A model generated the notes under the pieces. It searched no databases, was not told where the DNA came from, and saw only the letters and a list, made by a program, of their open reading frames with translations. A program made the position numbers and the translations under genes. Positions 12,845 to 24,088 of a DNA stretch of 64,000 nt are shown one piece after another. The number at the start of each line of letters is the position of its first letter. Positions within the stretch are counted from its first letter, which is position 1. The DNA comes from Wurfbainia villosa (lineage: Eukaryota > Streptophyta > Magnoliopsida > Zingiberales > Zingiberaceae): positions 126,865,272 through 126,929,271 of the forward strand of contig CM045989.1 in assembly GCA_025175895.1 (NCBI GenBank). The letters run 5' to 3'.

Positions 12845-12990
12845 TGAAAATATAAATTTCCATAAATACTTCTAACTTTCCAAAAGTGGAAGATTTCCAT
12901 AAATACTTCTAGACTTTCCAAAATTGAAAAATTTCCATAAATACTTCTAAATTTCCAAAATTTAGAAAACTTCCAGAAATACATTATGAC
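12845..12990. repeat. Short tandem array 'tttccataaatacttct' in leader
   Basis: About four degenerate units of 40-50 bp, each with 'atttccataaatacttct' followed by 'ttccaaaa'. The counterpart in element B is at about 41545-41690. Confidence 0.7.
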
Positions 12991-13031
12991 TATCGCAAAA
13001 CCATTTTATGATTATGTCGAAACACAACTTG

Positions 13032-13045
13032 GGCTCTGATACCAC
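13032..13045 (-). other. Primer-binding site of element A
   Basis: The complement of TGGTATCAGAGCC abuts the 5' LTR at 13046 (initiator tRNA-Met type). Confidence 0.85.
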
Positions 13046-15260
13046 TGTTGGGTTTCCGGCATCGCGGCGTGTGTGTGTTCGATCATGTTTCGTAAACATG
13101 AGCACAGCGGAAGCAATTAAAAATAATAAATCTATATTTATTACAACACACACAACACACGCATGCTATTACAACAAGTGTAGACATAACCGTAAATTAA
13201 AATTTGCAATAAAAGGAAATTAAACTACGTTATACCTTCCGTATGACGTGTAGCGGGAACGGCATCAACCGGAACGATCCTCGTAAGAATCGTCTCTATC
13301 CGTATCCACGCCGAGCTCCTCGGGATGACTTCGCTAAGTCACGAGCTTCGTCTTCGTACGGGTTACTAGCCTCGTGTTGAAGACGACGTGATCGAGAGAT
13401 GATCACGATCCGAATCCAAATTCGGATCCAAAACGAGTTCTCAAAACTCGCTTCTCCGGAGAGGTGTTCGTCAACCGTTTGACGAATCCTTCGTCCTCCA
13501 CCTCAGAGGATTACCGGAGATCAAATCCCCGGTAAGTTAGCTGCTGTCGGAGCACTAACCGTCGTCCAAACGACGCTCCGACGAGAGGAGGAGAAGCTGT
13601 CCAGAAAACTGGACAGCTTGGTGGAGGAGTAGGCGCCGGCCAAAACAAGGAGAGAAAAAGCTCACCTTGATGCCAAACCTATAGGAGATCACCGGAGGGT
13701 TGCCGGAGGTTCACCGGCTGGAGCTTGGACGCCGGCAAGGGTCTTGGACGGCGGCACAAAGCTGGGCGGCGGCAGCTTTAGGGTTGGCGCCGATTAACTC
13801 CTCCAAGGAGTGGGCGACAACTCAAGGGGGGGCTAGGGTTTGGATTAGTTAGGGTTTAACAATCCCTTAAGCCCACTTTTATAGAGAACTAATTATCTTA
13901 ATGGTTAATGGATCATATCCATAAAGCCCGTTAACCCGCTCCATTAAGATAAGTTAAAATAAACCAAACCATGATGGTTTATTTTAAGTTAAAACGAACC
14001 GAACCAACCTTTGGTTCATTCGTTTAATATAAACCAAACCCTTTGGTTTATTCTCATCCATTGGATTAGAACCAAACCATTTTGGTCCATCCATTATGTC
14101 TTCACAAGACACTGCCCATCCATGCTTCCATTGCGACTGAAACAATTTCATGCTCGCTTTATGTTTGGTCCAACCAAACATAGTTTCTCTCGGTCTGAGA
14201 ATCCCATTCTCAAACTCGTTTTAAATCCTTTGGATTACACTCGTTGTGCGTGTGACCAAATAGGTTCTCGGTTTATGTTGGCCGTCTATAATTAACCATT
14301 AATTATAGAACGATCATGAGTGGCACCTAGTAGTACATCATGATCCCCAATTAACCGAAAAGATCAACGGTTGATCCAGAACTATTTCTGAAACCCTTCA
14401 GTAGCTCGAATGAATCGTGCCCCATTCCCTTCACTCATCTTATACCCACTTGGTTCAGGACATGGTCTATTGTGTCAGTCCCCACTAGGCTGACTACGTC
14501 TCACCTAGCCCAAGTATCATTTCCTCGTCCTACGGATTCTAGTTACTCCACATGTATCGAAGAGTACTTTACTCTAAACATGTAATGCTTTGGCCAAAGA
14601 CTTTAGTAACAATCCAACGAGAGGCCATGAGTATACATCTCCTCGCAAGGAGTGGTGAATCCTTTATAGGCTATTCAAACACCTTCGATCACTTCGACTT
14701 ATACCCAATCATCCCGGGTCCACATCTCCTCGGAGATGTTTGCTTAAGATGTCAAAGCATAAGTCTCCATGATCAAGATGACTTGAATACCGCAAGTCAA
14801 AGGAACATCGCACTTAAGCCACAGTAAGAACTTCATTGACATATCTATATATGCAGAGAACCATATGAAGTCTTACGGCTGGTCACTCCAATGAACTAGT
14901 TACCATAACTAGCATCCACGATTAACTCCGAACATCACAATGTCTCCAGCCAGTGAGAATCAGCTGCTTGGATACACCAAGGAGTATACCTCGTGCTAGT
15001 CTTGACAGAATTGATGGTGTCCAAATCCATCAATTCATCGACTAGGGATAATTCCGATACATCACAATTACACATGTAGAGATACTCACTAGTTGTGATC
15101 CAATCACAAATTCTCTTATGCTGTGAATCGTATCATGGACATTCAGTAAATGAGTTTAAGATCCAATAAAATACATTAAACATGTATACTCAAATAGTGA
15201 ATCTTCATTTATCATATAAATGGTTCATACTTAAGGCGATTGCCTTAGGACATCTCTCAT
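13046..15260 (-). repeat. 5' LTR of element A, outer terminus missing
   Basis: Matches 5692-7903 but stops at 'catctctcat' (15260); the last 12 bases, ending tactaaca in the other LTRs, are absent. Two bases (tt) then join it to the duplicated flank at 15263. Confidence 0.9.
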
Positions 15261-15262
15261 TT

Positions 15263-15987
15263 ATCCACCGTCGCCTCTCCGTCGCTGCTTGCCCAAGCCA
15301 CATGCGCCGGTGGCTAGGCTGCCCATTGTCTCACTTCGTCACTGTCGAACGCACGCGGTCGCCTTTCGGCCAGTTGCCTTCACCGTTGAGTTCTTTAATA
15401 GAAGCGAACGATGCTGCCTCCACCGTTACGGATGGCAGTGTGGCCACCCCGCACTCAACGCCGGCCAGCCATTTGCCGGTCGCCTGCACAATGCCCCCCT
15501 CGCTTCCGGTGCTAGTTTACATTACAGTAGAGAGCTACTGATTGGATTTGCAACTGTCGACGTTGGGTTTGAGAGGTTGGCTTCAGAACGAATTGACCAA
15601 TGGGATGACGGGCAATCTGACAAGGAAGACCCTTTTGCAGATTTCCTCTGCTTGTTCTGTAGTTCGAGATTTGGCTTTGTGGAGGTCCTCTTTGACCATT
15701 GCCGTTGTGTCTGAAAATGAATGTTGGTGCAGTGATCTTAAATTTCAATGCAGTAGAGATCTTTGGAACCATTTGCATCCAGTTTCCAAGTTTGATAAGG
15801 ATGGGAGATTCTTATGGGAATAATCAGAGAGCTAATTAACCAGGTGATCAGAAAGATAAGGACTAGCAATTAAAGTAGTCTTTTGCTAATGTCGCTGCCA
15901 AGGAGATTAGAAATGTAAATGAGAAGTATTTTGGTGCTTATGGCTCTTTTGGTATACACAGGGATGTTGGGAATTTGACGCCGCTAG
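15263..15987 (+). repeat. Right copy of the ~725-bp direct repeat flanking element A
   Basis: Second copy of 4965-5691. It runs without a break into the rest of the solo LTR (15988 onward), so this copy keeps the original continuity. Confidence 0.85.
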
Positions 15988-17524
15988 AGGGGGGGTGAAT
16001 AGCGTTTGACTGTTCGTAGATGGAATTCGATCGCGTGTTCGTGTCTACAAGTTTCGTTAGCACAGCGGAATATATATATGATAACAATAACGAAACACAA
16101 TCACAAACACAAGGATATAACGTGGTTCGGAACCGAACCGATTCCTACTCCACGGATCAAGCTCTAAAGAGCTCTAGCGATGCCAATGCAATCACTAACC
16201 ACAAATACTCCTTCTCGACAATAAGTCAGAGGCAGAGAAACCTCGTACAAACGTTTACAACAATAAACGAAAGGAATACAAGCAAATACAATAATACAAT
16301 GCAAAACTAGTAAAGAAAACAACTTTACAAATGCCTTTGGATTACTTGCTTGTTGATCACTTGAACCGTGGTTGAAGACCCTGATTTGCAGCAGCAAATC
16401 GACTCAAAAATGTCCAAGAAATCGCTTAAGAACTGATGCCAAAAACCCTCCCTTCGAGCTCCTTTTATCCTTGTGCGCGACCTGGATTTCCGCCCATCAG
16501 TCGACTGTCATAAGTCACCAGTCGACTGATGCCACTGTTGTCGTGAGACAATGGCTCGATCTACGCTGGAAAAACTCCAACGGATCTCTTGGCGCGATCG
16601 CCAACATTGGCGCCGATCGCTACCGTAGCCGACGGCGCTACAGCATAGCGCTCAGTGCTCGACATTGATCGGGCAATGATCGCAACCCTTGGCGATGACG
16701 TTGCCGACACCGGGCCGATCGCTCGATGAGCGATCGCCAGAGAATTTCCATCTCTAAACCGGTCAATAACTCAAGTCGACTCATGGCAACCGCCATAATG
16801 CTCGCTAACCTCAAAATGAGGTTTTAACCCAAGTATGGTGCCCCATACTTGCTAGACCACCCTTAGCCTAGACCTAAGCCTTCTAGCCACCTCCATCGAC
16901 CTCACGCCTCGGATCCCTCCAAGTCATCCATGACTTGTTCATCCATCGCGCTAGCCTCTAGGTGCTTCCATCAGCTATGTCATGCTAACGGTGTCTACAC
17001 CGCCAAGGCACATTGGACTTACGCCGCCAAGACTCCGCTTGGACTTTACGCCGCCAACCATTGGACTTATGCTGCCAAGACTCCCGCTTGGACTTTAGCA
17101 TCCAATATCAAACCCCTTGGACTTCTCATGCCAAGACTCAAGCTTGGACTTTCCCTTGCCAACCCATGTTGGACTTTTACATTACCAAGACCCATGCTTG
17201 GACTTTTCCCTTGTCAACCCATGTTGGACTTCTCAAATGCCAAGACCATGCTTGGACTTTCCCTTGCCAACCCATGTTGGACTTTTACATTGCCAAGACC
17301 CATGCTTGGACTTTTCATGTGCCAAGTGTCCCACTTGGACTTTTCATGCCAAGTACTCAAGACTTGGACTTTACCAAATGCCAAGTGTTCCACTTGGACT
17401 TTCCATGCCAAGTACACAAGACTTGGACTTTCCCATGACAATTACATTGTCATATGTTTTTGTCGAAACATCAAAACATCACTCGAGTCCTGGTCAATCG
17501 TGACCTGGGCCGATTGCACCAACA
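15965..17524 (-). mobile_element. Solo LTR, Sirevirus-type family S1, TSD aggga
   Basis: 1,560 bp from TGTTGGGAATTTGACG to gattgcaccaaca, flanked by aggga at 15960-15964 and 17525-17529. It is the reverse complement of the LTR type of the gag-only element (49477-51030): the 'gggggggtgaatagcg' inner end, the 'acgtggttcggaaccg' block and the ccaag/cttgg array are all shared. No internal region is present, which fits LTR-LTR recombination. Confidence 0.9.
17005..17440. repeat. cttggact / gccaag tandem array in solo LTR
   Basis: About 13-15 degenerate units of 25-45 bp built on 'gcttggactttcccttgccaa'. They create open frames on both strands (repeated WTFPCQ / LDFS peptides) that are not genes. 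Equivalent arrays lie in every S1-type LTR of the window. Confidence 0.85.
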
Positions 17525-19201
17525 AGGGAGATGCTCAGTGATAAAGTAAGAAGAGTGGGCTTTGATATGAGAATCATCCAATAGAATTACTATTGTCAAC
17601 ACCATGATAATATTTTGGTCAGATTGATTACTTCAGATTAGATTTCATTAAGATCAAGAAGCTAGTGGTGATTGAATCGGAGATAGAAAGAATGTTCATA
17701 TAGAGTTGGGAGCTGAGGCATTTTCAGATTGAGAAATAGCTAAGATGCTCTGCAACCAAAGATGAGTGATCGTTTAGGTGGATAGTTTAATCCATTGGGT
17801 TTTGAACTTGATATTAGGGTTGGCAACATAATCTGAGTATATTATGTTTTATGCAGGTTTTGGTCACGAGACAGGTCCACAGGTGTGAAGTTTTCTTTAG
17901 TTCGAGCATTATAGCAGGTGGGTATTTTGACTTATCTTTTAGATATAGTCATATTGATATGCTTAGTTGGTTATAGCTTGCAATAATTTTTATGTTTTTG
18001 TCTGCCTTGTATGTTACTGTGCCATACATGATACATGCATTGCTATCTTAGTTGATACTATCTTGATACATGCACCTGATCAACTTTAGTTATACCTTCC
18101 CTTTTTTACCTAGGTCATTGATATGTACCCATTTGTTTGTGCATATTATTCAGAGACATATTTTGGTTGGTGTTACATGCTTTAGTGTCATGCACTATCT
18201 TGCATGATTGCATGCTGGCTGGACGGGGTTCCTTTGTAGTTGAGCCCGCAACCAGTTACATGATCTACACACCCGACCACTCATGGGTTAGTGGTACATC
18301 AAGAGGGTGTGTGGGGTAGCTCTGTCAGGCTCCGTTGGTCCGCTCATGGGTAGCAGTGAGGTAGCGTGGTAGCGGGCAGGGATCCCTCCTCTGGTCTATG
18401 ACACCGGGAGATGAGAGCATTGCTCCCCCACTCTGTTTGGGGCAGGAGGATAGGTGTACTCCGACAGTATCTTGTCCACTCGGTCACTCAGGAGCAGTGA
18501 TGGCAGAGTGCACAGTTGTCATAGCCCTACCCACTCGGCTTCACCATCGTGTGTGAGGCGACTGACTGGCGTCAGGGGTGACCATGTCATTTGCATCGCA
18601 TGCATTTTGCATGGATGGCATTTGTATTGTGTTTGCTGTATTTTGGTTGTTGTTTTGGATGTTGCATATGATTGCATGCATATAGGATACATTTTTGTAT
18701 TTGGTCTGACGATTTTATTTCTGCTAGTATGGCACATGCTTCTATGTCAGGATAGGAGATGCAGGTAAGTACAGTCTTTCCGCATTTCTCTTTTATGCAT
18801 TTCCTATATATGATTGGGAGACTGTGCTGCATGATTATTATTGTTAGTTATATCTTACTATGCATATTGACTATTATCCGCTGAGTTCATTGAACTTACC
18901 GCGTTGCTTTATATCTATTTCAGGATAATGTTGCCAGGAGAGTCTAGCTGCCAAACCCCCTCGTCATGATGGTTTTCGTTATTGGATTTATGGTTTCGGT
19001 TTTTGACTAGAAGACATTTGTTATTTACTTTGATTGTTGGCCTGAGGCCTATTTATGACCTAGTTTGTGATTTTTATTCCAGTCGTGTTGACCGAGGTAT
19101 AGTAGGTCGTGTGAGCCTTGTATGCAAGTTTCGTATTGTCACCCGTACAGGGGAGATGCTGTCGGATTTTTGGTCTGCGGAGACTCCTCCGGGGCATGAC
19201 A

Positions 19202-19230
19202 GCAAAATACCGCAAATAGATGACTAAAGG
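19202..19230. other. Junction between gypsy LTRs G1 and G2
   Basis: Short spacer after the G1 LTR end. It includes 'aaaggag', which may be a worn polypurine tract before G2. Confidence 0.3.
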
Positions 19231-21234
19231 AGTAATATTATTTTAGGAATTTAATTAAACCATGGTTAGGGATTTTATTGAACCGATCCTTGGCTTAATG
19301 ATAAAGGAGTTAAGTGGAATAGGCTTAGGCTTATTGGGTATGAAATCTGACCCATTTTCCCTAAATCCGACCCACTTACCTTTATGGTCGAATCGAACCG
19401 TTTCCGTTTTCGCTCTGTTGCTTTTTCTCGCCGTCACTCTTAATTTCCCAAGTGGTTTCTCTCCGATCTCTTTCTCACCACGACATCTCCACTTCCTCAC
19501 CGCACGCACGCCGATTCCTTTCTCCTCTCGATTTCAAGTCGTCGATCCCTCTCCCTCTTGACTTCTCACGTGCAATGTGATCTCCTCCTCTTCACTGCCG
19601 CTAGTGCTGATCCAGTGATCTCCGGCCCAAGCTCGTTGCCGCCGCCCATGGCTGCCACCTCAAGCCACTCGTCGTGCACGCCACCGTGTCGGAGCCCTAT
19701 CGCCGCTATCACATGGCTAAACTTCATCGCCTGGCCACTCATTGCCTCCGGATCTGGTCGCTGCTCCAGCACCGCCGGTCATCCTCCCTCTTCCCACTTG
19801 CCATCGTTGATCTCCACTGCGAGTAGGCAACACCTGCCGATCGCACTGCTTTCTCTTTCGTGTGTTCCCTCTCACAATTCTTCTCCTCTGTGCACAGTCG
19901 CCCATGCCAGAGATCTATACCTAGTTGTGGATTCCGATTGAGCTCGATTTATGTTGTGGGGCAGTTGTTTGTTTCCAACGAACAGGGCAGAATTGGGGGC
20001 TCTATCGATAGTCCAGTGCATTCTTCCCCTTGATGGTGATTGATTTTGTTTTGGTAGCTCCTTTTACCTGCTAGTTCATGGGATTAGGTGGTTGTTGTTG
20101 CCGCTAGAGAAAAAGAGGTAAGTGTTGTTTATCTTCTATTGGTTGGATTGAGTGGGAAGGGAATAGATCAACAGAAGTCTTATGTTATTTCGGTTGTAGG
20201 TACTAATTGCATTGGAGTTGAGATTGAACTTGACTACAGTTCCATTGATTGGTGTTGATCGGAGTTTCTTTTGTATCAAGGAGTCGATTGTGGTTGATTC
20301 GAACAGTGAGGTAAGTGAATCTTGATCTAATATTATGGTGGTGATTATGTTAATGTTGGAGTTATATGCAGTATAGGAAAGTTGTAAGTTAAGTGTTGTA
20401 ATTATAGATGTATACTATGTTATAGTTGAACTAGTATTGATTCGATGATTAATAGTTATGGATGAGTTTGTTCATGTTTACGGTGTTGGTTGATACTGAA
20501 AGATTGGTGAACAATGATATGTGGAAGGGAAGTAGTTAACTGTTGATTTGAGTGTTGATTTGGATTATTGTGAATTGTTAATTGGATCTAGTGTGTATAC
20601 TTACGGTGATATAGCCAAAGTGATGTTGGAGGTGTGATCGAGACTTTAATTAGTATTGAGACAATTGACTTGAATATGAGATCGATGTAGGATTCGATTT
20701 TGTCATTTATCGTATGTTAGAACTTAAGTGTAGTTATTGTTATCTTGCAAGATTTTGGTAAGTGGTCGATGCTTGTACGCATGGACAGCTAGCAGAGCTA
20801 TTTAACAGGTGGGTAATTTCCTACTCTGGTCAGGTAGCTAGTTGTTGTTGCATGTAGATTTAGATATATGATCATATTATATGATCATATTACCTTGACT
20901 CCGCTCTTATTTATTCTTGTGCTTGATACTTTGTCTTTGGCTTATATGCTTTATTGTTGTTATCACATTTCCTTCATCATGATTAGGAGTTACATATGTG
21001 ATGTTGGTAAATCTATAAATACTTAGTAATGTGTAAATAGTAGAGTACCGATGATGACTTGATTAGTATATTGGGAAAGTGGTCATCCGTAAGTAGGTAA
21101 TATCCTGAACGTAGGATTGATATCAATACCCTTATGTTGCTTGTTTACTATCAATCATGTATTGTGTAAATGGTCAGGTAAATTATGATTAGTGTGTCGC
21201 TACAGATTGGTGGTCCTATCTTGTCATGATCAGT

Positions 21235-21390
21235 TGAGTACGACTCTCTACAGGATAGAGAGTGTGTCAATCATATTGGTATGATTTTCTACAGGATAGA
21301 GAGTGTTATGATCACTTGAGTATGACTCTCTGCAGGATAGAGAGTGCGTGGATCAGATTGGTACGACTCTCTGTAGAATAGAGAGTCTGT
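21235..21390. repeat. Four imperfect hairpin repeats (actctctacaggatagagagt)
   Basis: Four units of 35-45 bp, each containing ctctcta, 4-5 bases, then tagagag, so each can fold into a short stem-loop. They alternate with 'gatcagattggtacga'-like spacers. They lie in the G2 LTR. Confidence 0.75.
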
Positions 21391-21859
21391 GGTGGATGTC
21401 TGTATATGTGACTTTGCATTCATGTCATTTGCATGCATGCTGGCGACGGGGTCTCCCTTATGGTTGAGAGGGTCATTAGTCATCCTGCCTTCACGGTTGC
21501 TCATAGGAGGAGTAACCGGTGTGAGGGCAGAGTATTGTGGTGCCGCACTCTATCACTATAAACGGTGATAGTTAGATTTGTGTGTCATTGTCCTGCGTGT
21601 GTTGCACTCGACCACTCATGGGTAGTGACTGTCGGAGTGGCCAACAACACAGCAGGGACCCCCGTCATGTAGCTTGCTCTTTACACTTATATGCTACTCG
21701 ATCATACTGCCCACTCGGCCACTTGAGAGTAGTGGTTGGTTTGAATTGGGAGAGTTGTCATGTCAAGCCACCGAGGTCACACTGTAGTCGTGGTAGCTTT
21801 AGGGTGAGCCGGCATGACCGTGCATGCTGCATTACCGTGACTCATGACATTTTGCATAT

Positions 21860-21863
<4 letters not shown>

Positions 21864-21951
<88 letters not shown>
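21864..21951. repeat. (AT)n microsatellite, ~44 units
   Basis: Uninterrupted AT run of about 88 bp in the G2 LTR; the ORF ending in poly Ile-Tyr here is an artefact of it. Confidence 0.95.
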
Positions 21952-21954
<3 letters not shown>

Positions 21955-22826
21955 TGATTGTGATTAGCATATATATAGATGCAGTCTATATGTATATTTA
22001 CTGTGATGTTGCATTTATTTGTACTATGCTTGCTGCATTTGTTTGTACATCATCATACATGCTACTGCACCTGCTATATGATAGTGTATGGGATACCGCG
22101 TATGAGTTGGTTAGACTATTGCATTCTTTGACCAGTATTCATGATGTAGTATGAGTTAGACTAGATTTCCTGTTATATATTGTGGATATATGCTTAGGTT
22201 GGATCATAGTAGCATGGCGGACTCTCAGGTATGCCTATATTTTTACGTTGTTTATTTGGTTAAATGGTATATGCATGTATATGTTTATTATACTGGTATA
22301 CTTGTTGTACCTCTATGTTATATTGTTGAATTACATGTGATATTTGATAAATACATGTTCTCTCATATTACCGCTGAGTTATACTCACTACCACGGACCC
22401 TTGATTTTTTCTGTCGCCCAGATAACAGATATTCGACTTCGTGATGGACTTGGAGCACCGCTGGCTGACATCATCTCATCTCAACTCCGAGGGTCCATAC
22501 TTTTTGAGTATTCCGTGTATTTCTCGATATGCATTTGGTTTTATGCAATGATTTGTAGTGATGTACACTAATATTGTTGTACCATTCTTTCTGGTTTTGT
22601 ACGGTGTTTTCTTAGTTTGGTGTTAGTCATACTGGTATGCATGGTGTGTGGTTTGTATTGTAGTTGTGTTAGTTTCGCTGTGCTTTGTTATGTTGTTATG
22701 TTTACATTTGTATATATTATTATTATTGTGGGCCTAAGGGCCTTGTATAAACAGGATATGTTGCCACATACAAGGGAGATGCTGTCCGTTTGATTTTCGA
22801 TTCGGCATACTCTCGAGGCGTGACAA

Positions 22827-22991
22827 TATGTCGCTAATATATTTTATATTAGCGACGAAATATTACTATTTTGTCGTAAAAGTAATATTGTTTACGACAA
22901 TGAAGATATTCATCGTAAACTCCTTGATTTATCAACGAAATATGAATTCGTCGCTAATATTTCATTGTTATTTTTTATTTTTCTTGTAGTG
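22827..22991. mobile_element. CACTA (En/Spm) transposon end fragment
   Basis: The right edge reads tttttcttgtagtg (22978-22991), the complement of the CACTACAAGAAAAA inverted terminus of plant CACTA elements. Inside are repeated subterminal words in both orientations (gtcgctaatat / attagcgacgaaat). The left half and matching terminus are not found; the fragment is cut by the G2 LTR end at 22826. Confidence 0.65.
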
Positions 22992-23859
22992 CTTGAAAAC
23001 AAAGAAATACTCAACTCCCTGCGCTTCAAATTAGCCCAACTCTTGATGCCTGCTCTCTTTCTCTAGCTTCTCTTCTCTTTCCAGTTCCCACCTAAATGAA
23101 GATTCTGTGAAATCTTTCACGCCAATGGAGTGTTGTGCATTCCCCCTCTTCATCTGATATTGCCCTCTCATGCCTAAACACTTTTGGCTTTGGAGGGCCT
23201 TCAAGTTGATCCTATAAGGTTGGATCGGGGAGCGAGCTTTGTTAGTTCTTGGAGAAGGCATCAAGGTCGGGGAAACTTTCTTCATGTTAATTAATTTTGT
23301 TGCTTTGCTGATTTGTGGATGATCTCTCTCTCTCTCTCTCTCCTCCTTCTTCTTCTTTTTCATGTTTTGAAATTATTAAGACATTGGAGAGTCTAAAATC
23401 CTTGAGTTTAGGTTATTTACTTACAAAATTTAAGAAACTGAGTCTTTGATTATTTATTTTTCTATTCAAAATGGCTAATTGTGTCCTATTAATACAACAT
23501 AAAGCTACATAATTTATATGTTTCAAAAGGCAATAGGTATAGAATTAACATAAGTTACATAACTCTCAAAAAGATTAAGTACTTATACAATAAAAAACAG
23601 TTAAAAGGTTTTTTCTTTTGAAATTAATTCACATCTACGTATGAACTCTACACGTTACTTTCAAATTTTATCTATATTAATCACCTATTGCTGTATCTTA
23701 TCTAACATGAAGATTATCCCTTTTTTCTTAACAAAAGAATGTTAACAAAAGATTGTCTATTTGTTTACTAATTAAACTCTTACATGAAAATAATTAACAA
23801 GTGTTGCTTCTAAAACTCAATCTTAGCTACAAATTAAACTAAGTATAAGTTGATTTATT
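22992..23859. other. Low-repeat intergenic DNA upstream of the VQ gene
   Basis: No LTR blocks are recognised. 22992-23300 is of mixed composition with a minus-strand ORF lacking known domains; 23360-23860 is AT-rich. It contains a (TC)n tract and may hold distal promoter sequence. Confidence 0.5.
23323..23360. repeat. (TC)n / CTT-rich microsatellite
   Basis: (TC)10 at 23323-23342 followed by cctccttcttcttctttttc. Confidence 0.9.
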
Positions 23860-23882
23860 CACGTGAATTTCATATATATTTC
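23860..23882 (+). promoter_or_regulatory. Possible core promoter of the VQ gene (G-box and TATA)
   Basis: CACGTG (23860-23865), the plant G-box bound by bZIP/bHLH factors, lies a few bases before catatatatt (23871-23880), a TATA-like stretch. This would put transcription start near 23905 and a 5' leader of about 180 bases before the ATG at 24089. A 'tttgtgcatgcag' at about 24028-24040 resembles a splice acceptor, so a leader intron is possible. Position-based inference only. Confidence 0.35.
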
Positions 23883-24088
23883 TGTATATACAGAGAGAGA
23901 TGATGGCCATATGCGACGACGTAGATCTTTAAATGCGAACCAGAAGGCTTTTATTTTATTTAATTTTGTTTTGTTTTGGTTACATTGTCATTAATTGGAT
24001 TTACCTGTATTTGTTTCATGTGTGGGTTTGTGCATGCAGACACAGCAAACAAATTAAAGCCCATTGCTTCACGCAATCAATTGCACAC

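Larger units (their letters stand above)
11753..13031 (-). other. Untranslated leader of element A
   Basis: About 1.28 kb between PBS and gag with no coding potential. In plus coordinates it holds four copies of a 20-base motif (11931-12350), AT-rich sequence with repeated 'aaatttcc' and 'aggaaac' words (12590-12840), and a 40-50 bp tandem array (12845-12990). The same layout is kept in element B. Confidence 0.75.
5692..15260 (-). mobile_element. Ty1-copia retrotransposon A (Tork/Angela-like), decayed
   Basis: Minus-strand element of 9.57 kb with both LTRs (about 2.2 kb), PBS, long leader, gag, protease, integrase, RT, RNase H and polypurine tract in copia order (integrase before RT). Its coding capacity is broken by frameshifts and a stop. 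The outer end of the 5' LTR lacks its last 12 bases and is joined to a second copy of the left flank instead of a 5-bp TSD. Its sister is element B at 34552-43965. The lineage name rests on the RT sequence style and long LTRs, not on a tree. Confidence 0.9.
4549..19201 (+). mobile_element. Ty3-gypsy 3' LTR (G1), interrupted by element A and a solo LTR
   Basis: Begins TGTAATATATCGGG after a polypurine tract and ends ggggcatgaca at 19201. The LTR itself is 4549-5664 plus 17525-19201, about 2.8 kb. The rest is inserted DNA: element A, a duplicated 725-bp segment, and the solo LTR 15965-17524. The second part carries the same 'gtcacgagacaggtccacagg' and 'ctcatgggtagcagtgagg' blocks as the minus-strand LTR at 25930-28431. 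ORFs at 4901-5527 and 15182-15823 lie in the GC-rich part and have no recognisable domains. Confidence 0.7.
19231..22826 (+). mobile_element. Ty3-gypsy LTR (G2)
   Basis: About 3.6 kb. It ends aggcgtgaca at 22826, preceded by 'acaagggagatgctgtcc', the same end block as the G1 LTR (19145-19201). A GC-rich portion at about 19430-19900, the 'aacaggtgggtaatttcc' block at 20805 and the 'ctcatgggtagtgactgt' block at 21620 follow the same order as in the other gypsy LTRs. The left end near 'taatattattttagg' is a best guess; no TSD was confirmed. The ORF 19558-19941 and others inside have no recognisable domain. Confidence 0.6.

Noticed and set aside
16930..17541. Overlapping ORFs of 128-203 codons rich in WTF/LDFS repeats
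   Set aside because: By-product of the cttggact tandem array in the solo LTR; similar ORFs occur on the other strand in each related LTR.
21582..21953. 123-codon ORF ending in poly Ile-Tyr
   Set aside because: It runs through the (AT)n microsatellite within LTR G2.
23031..23363. 110-codon minus-strand ORF beginning with Lys/Glu/Arg runs
   Set aside because: Its N-terminus is the translated TC/CTT microsatellite and the remainder has no recognisable domain; no codon-use signal.
23933..24088. 52-codon upstream extension of the VQ ORF
   Set aside because: Hydrophobic, AT-rich and unlike VQ proteins; it looks like leader or intron sequence, so the ATG at 24089 was chosen.
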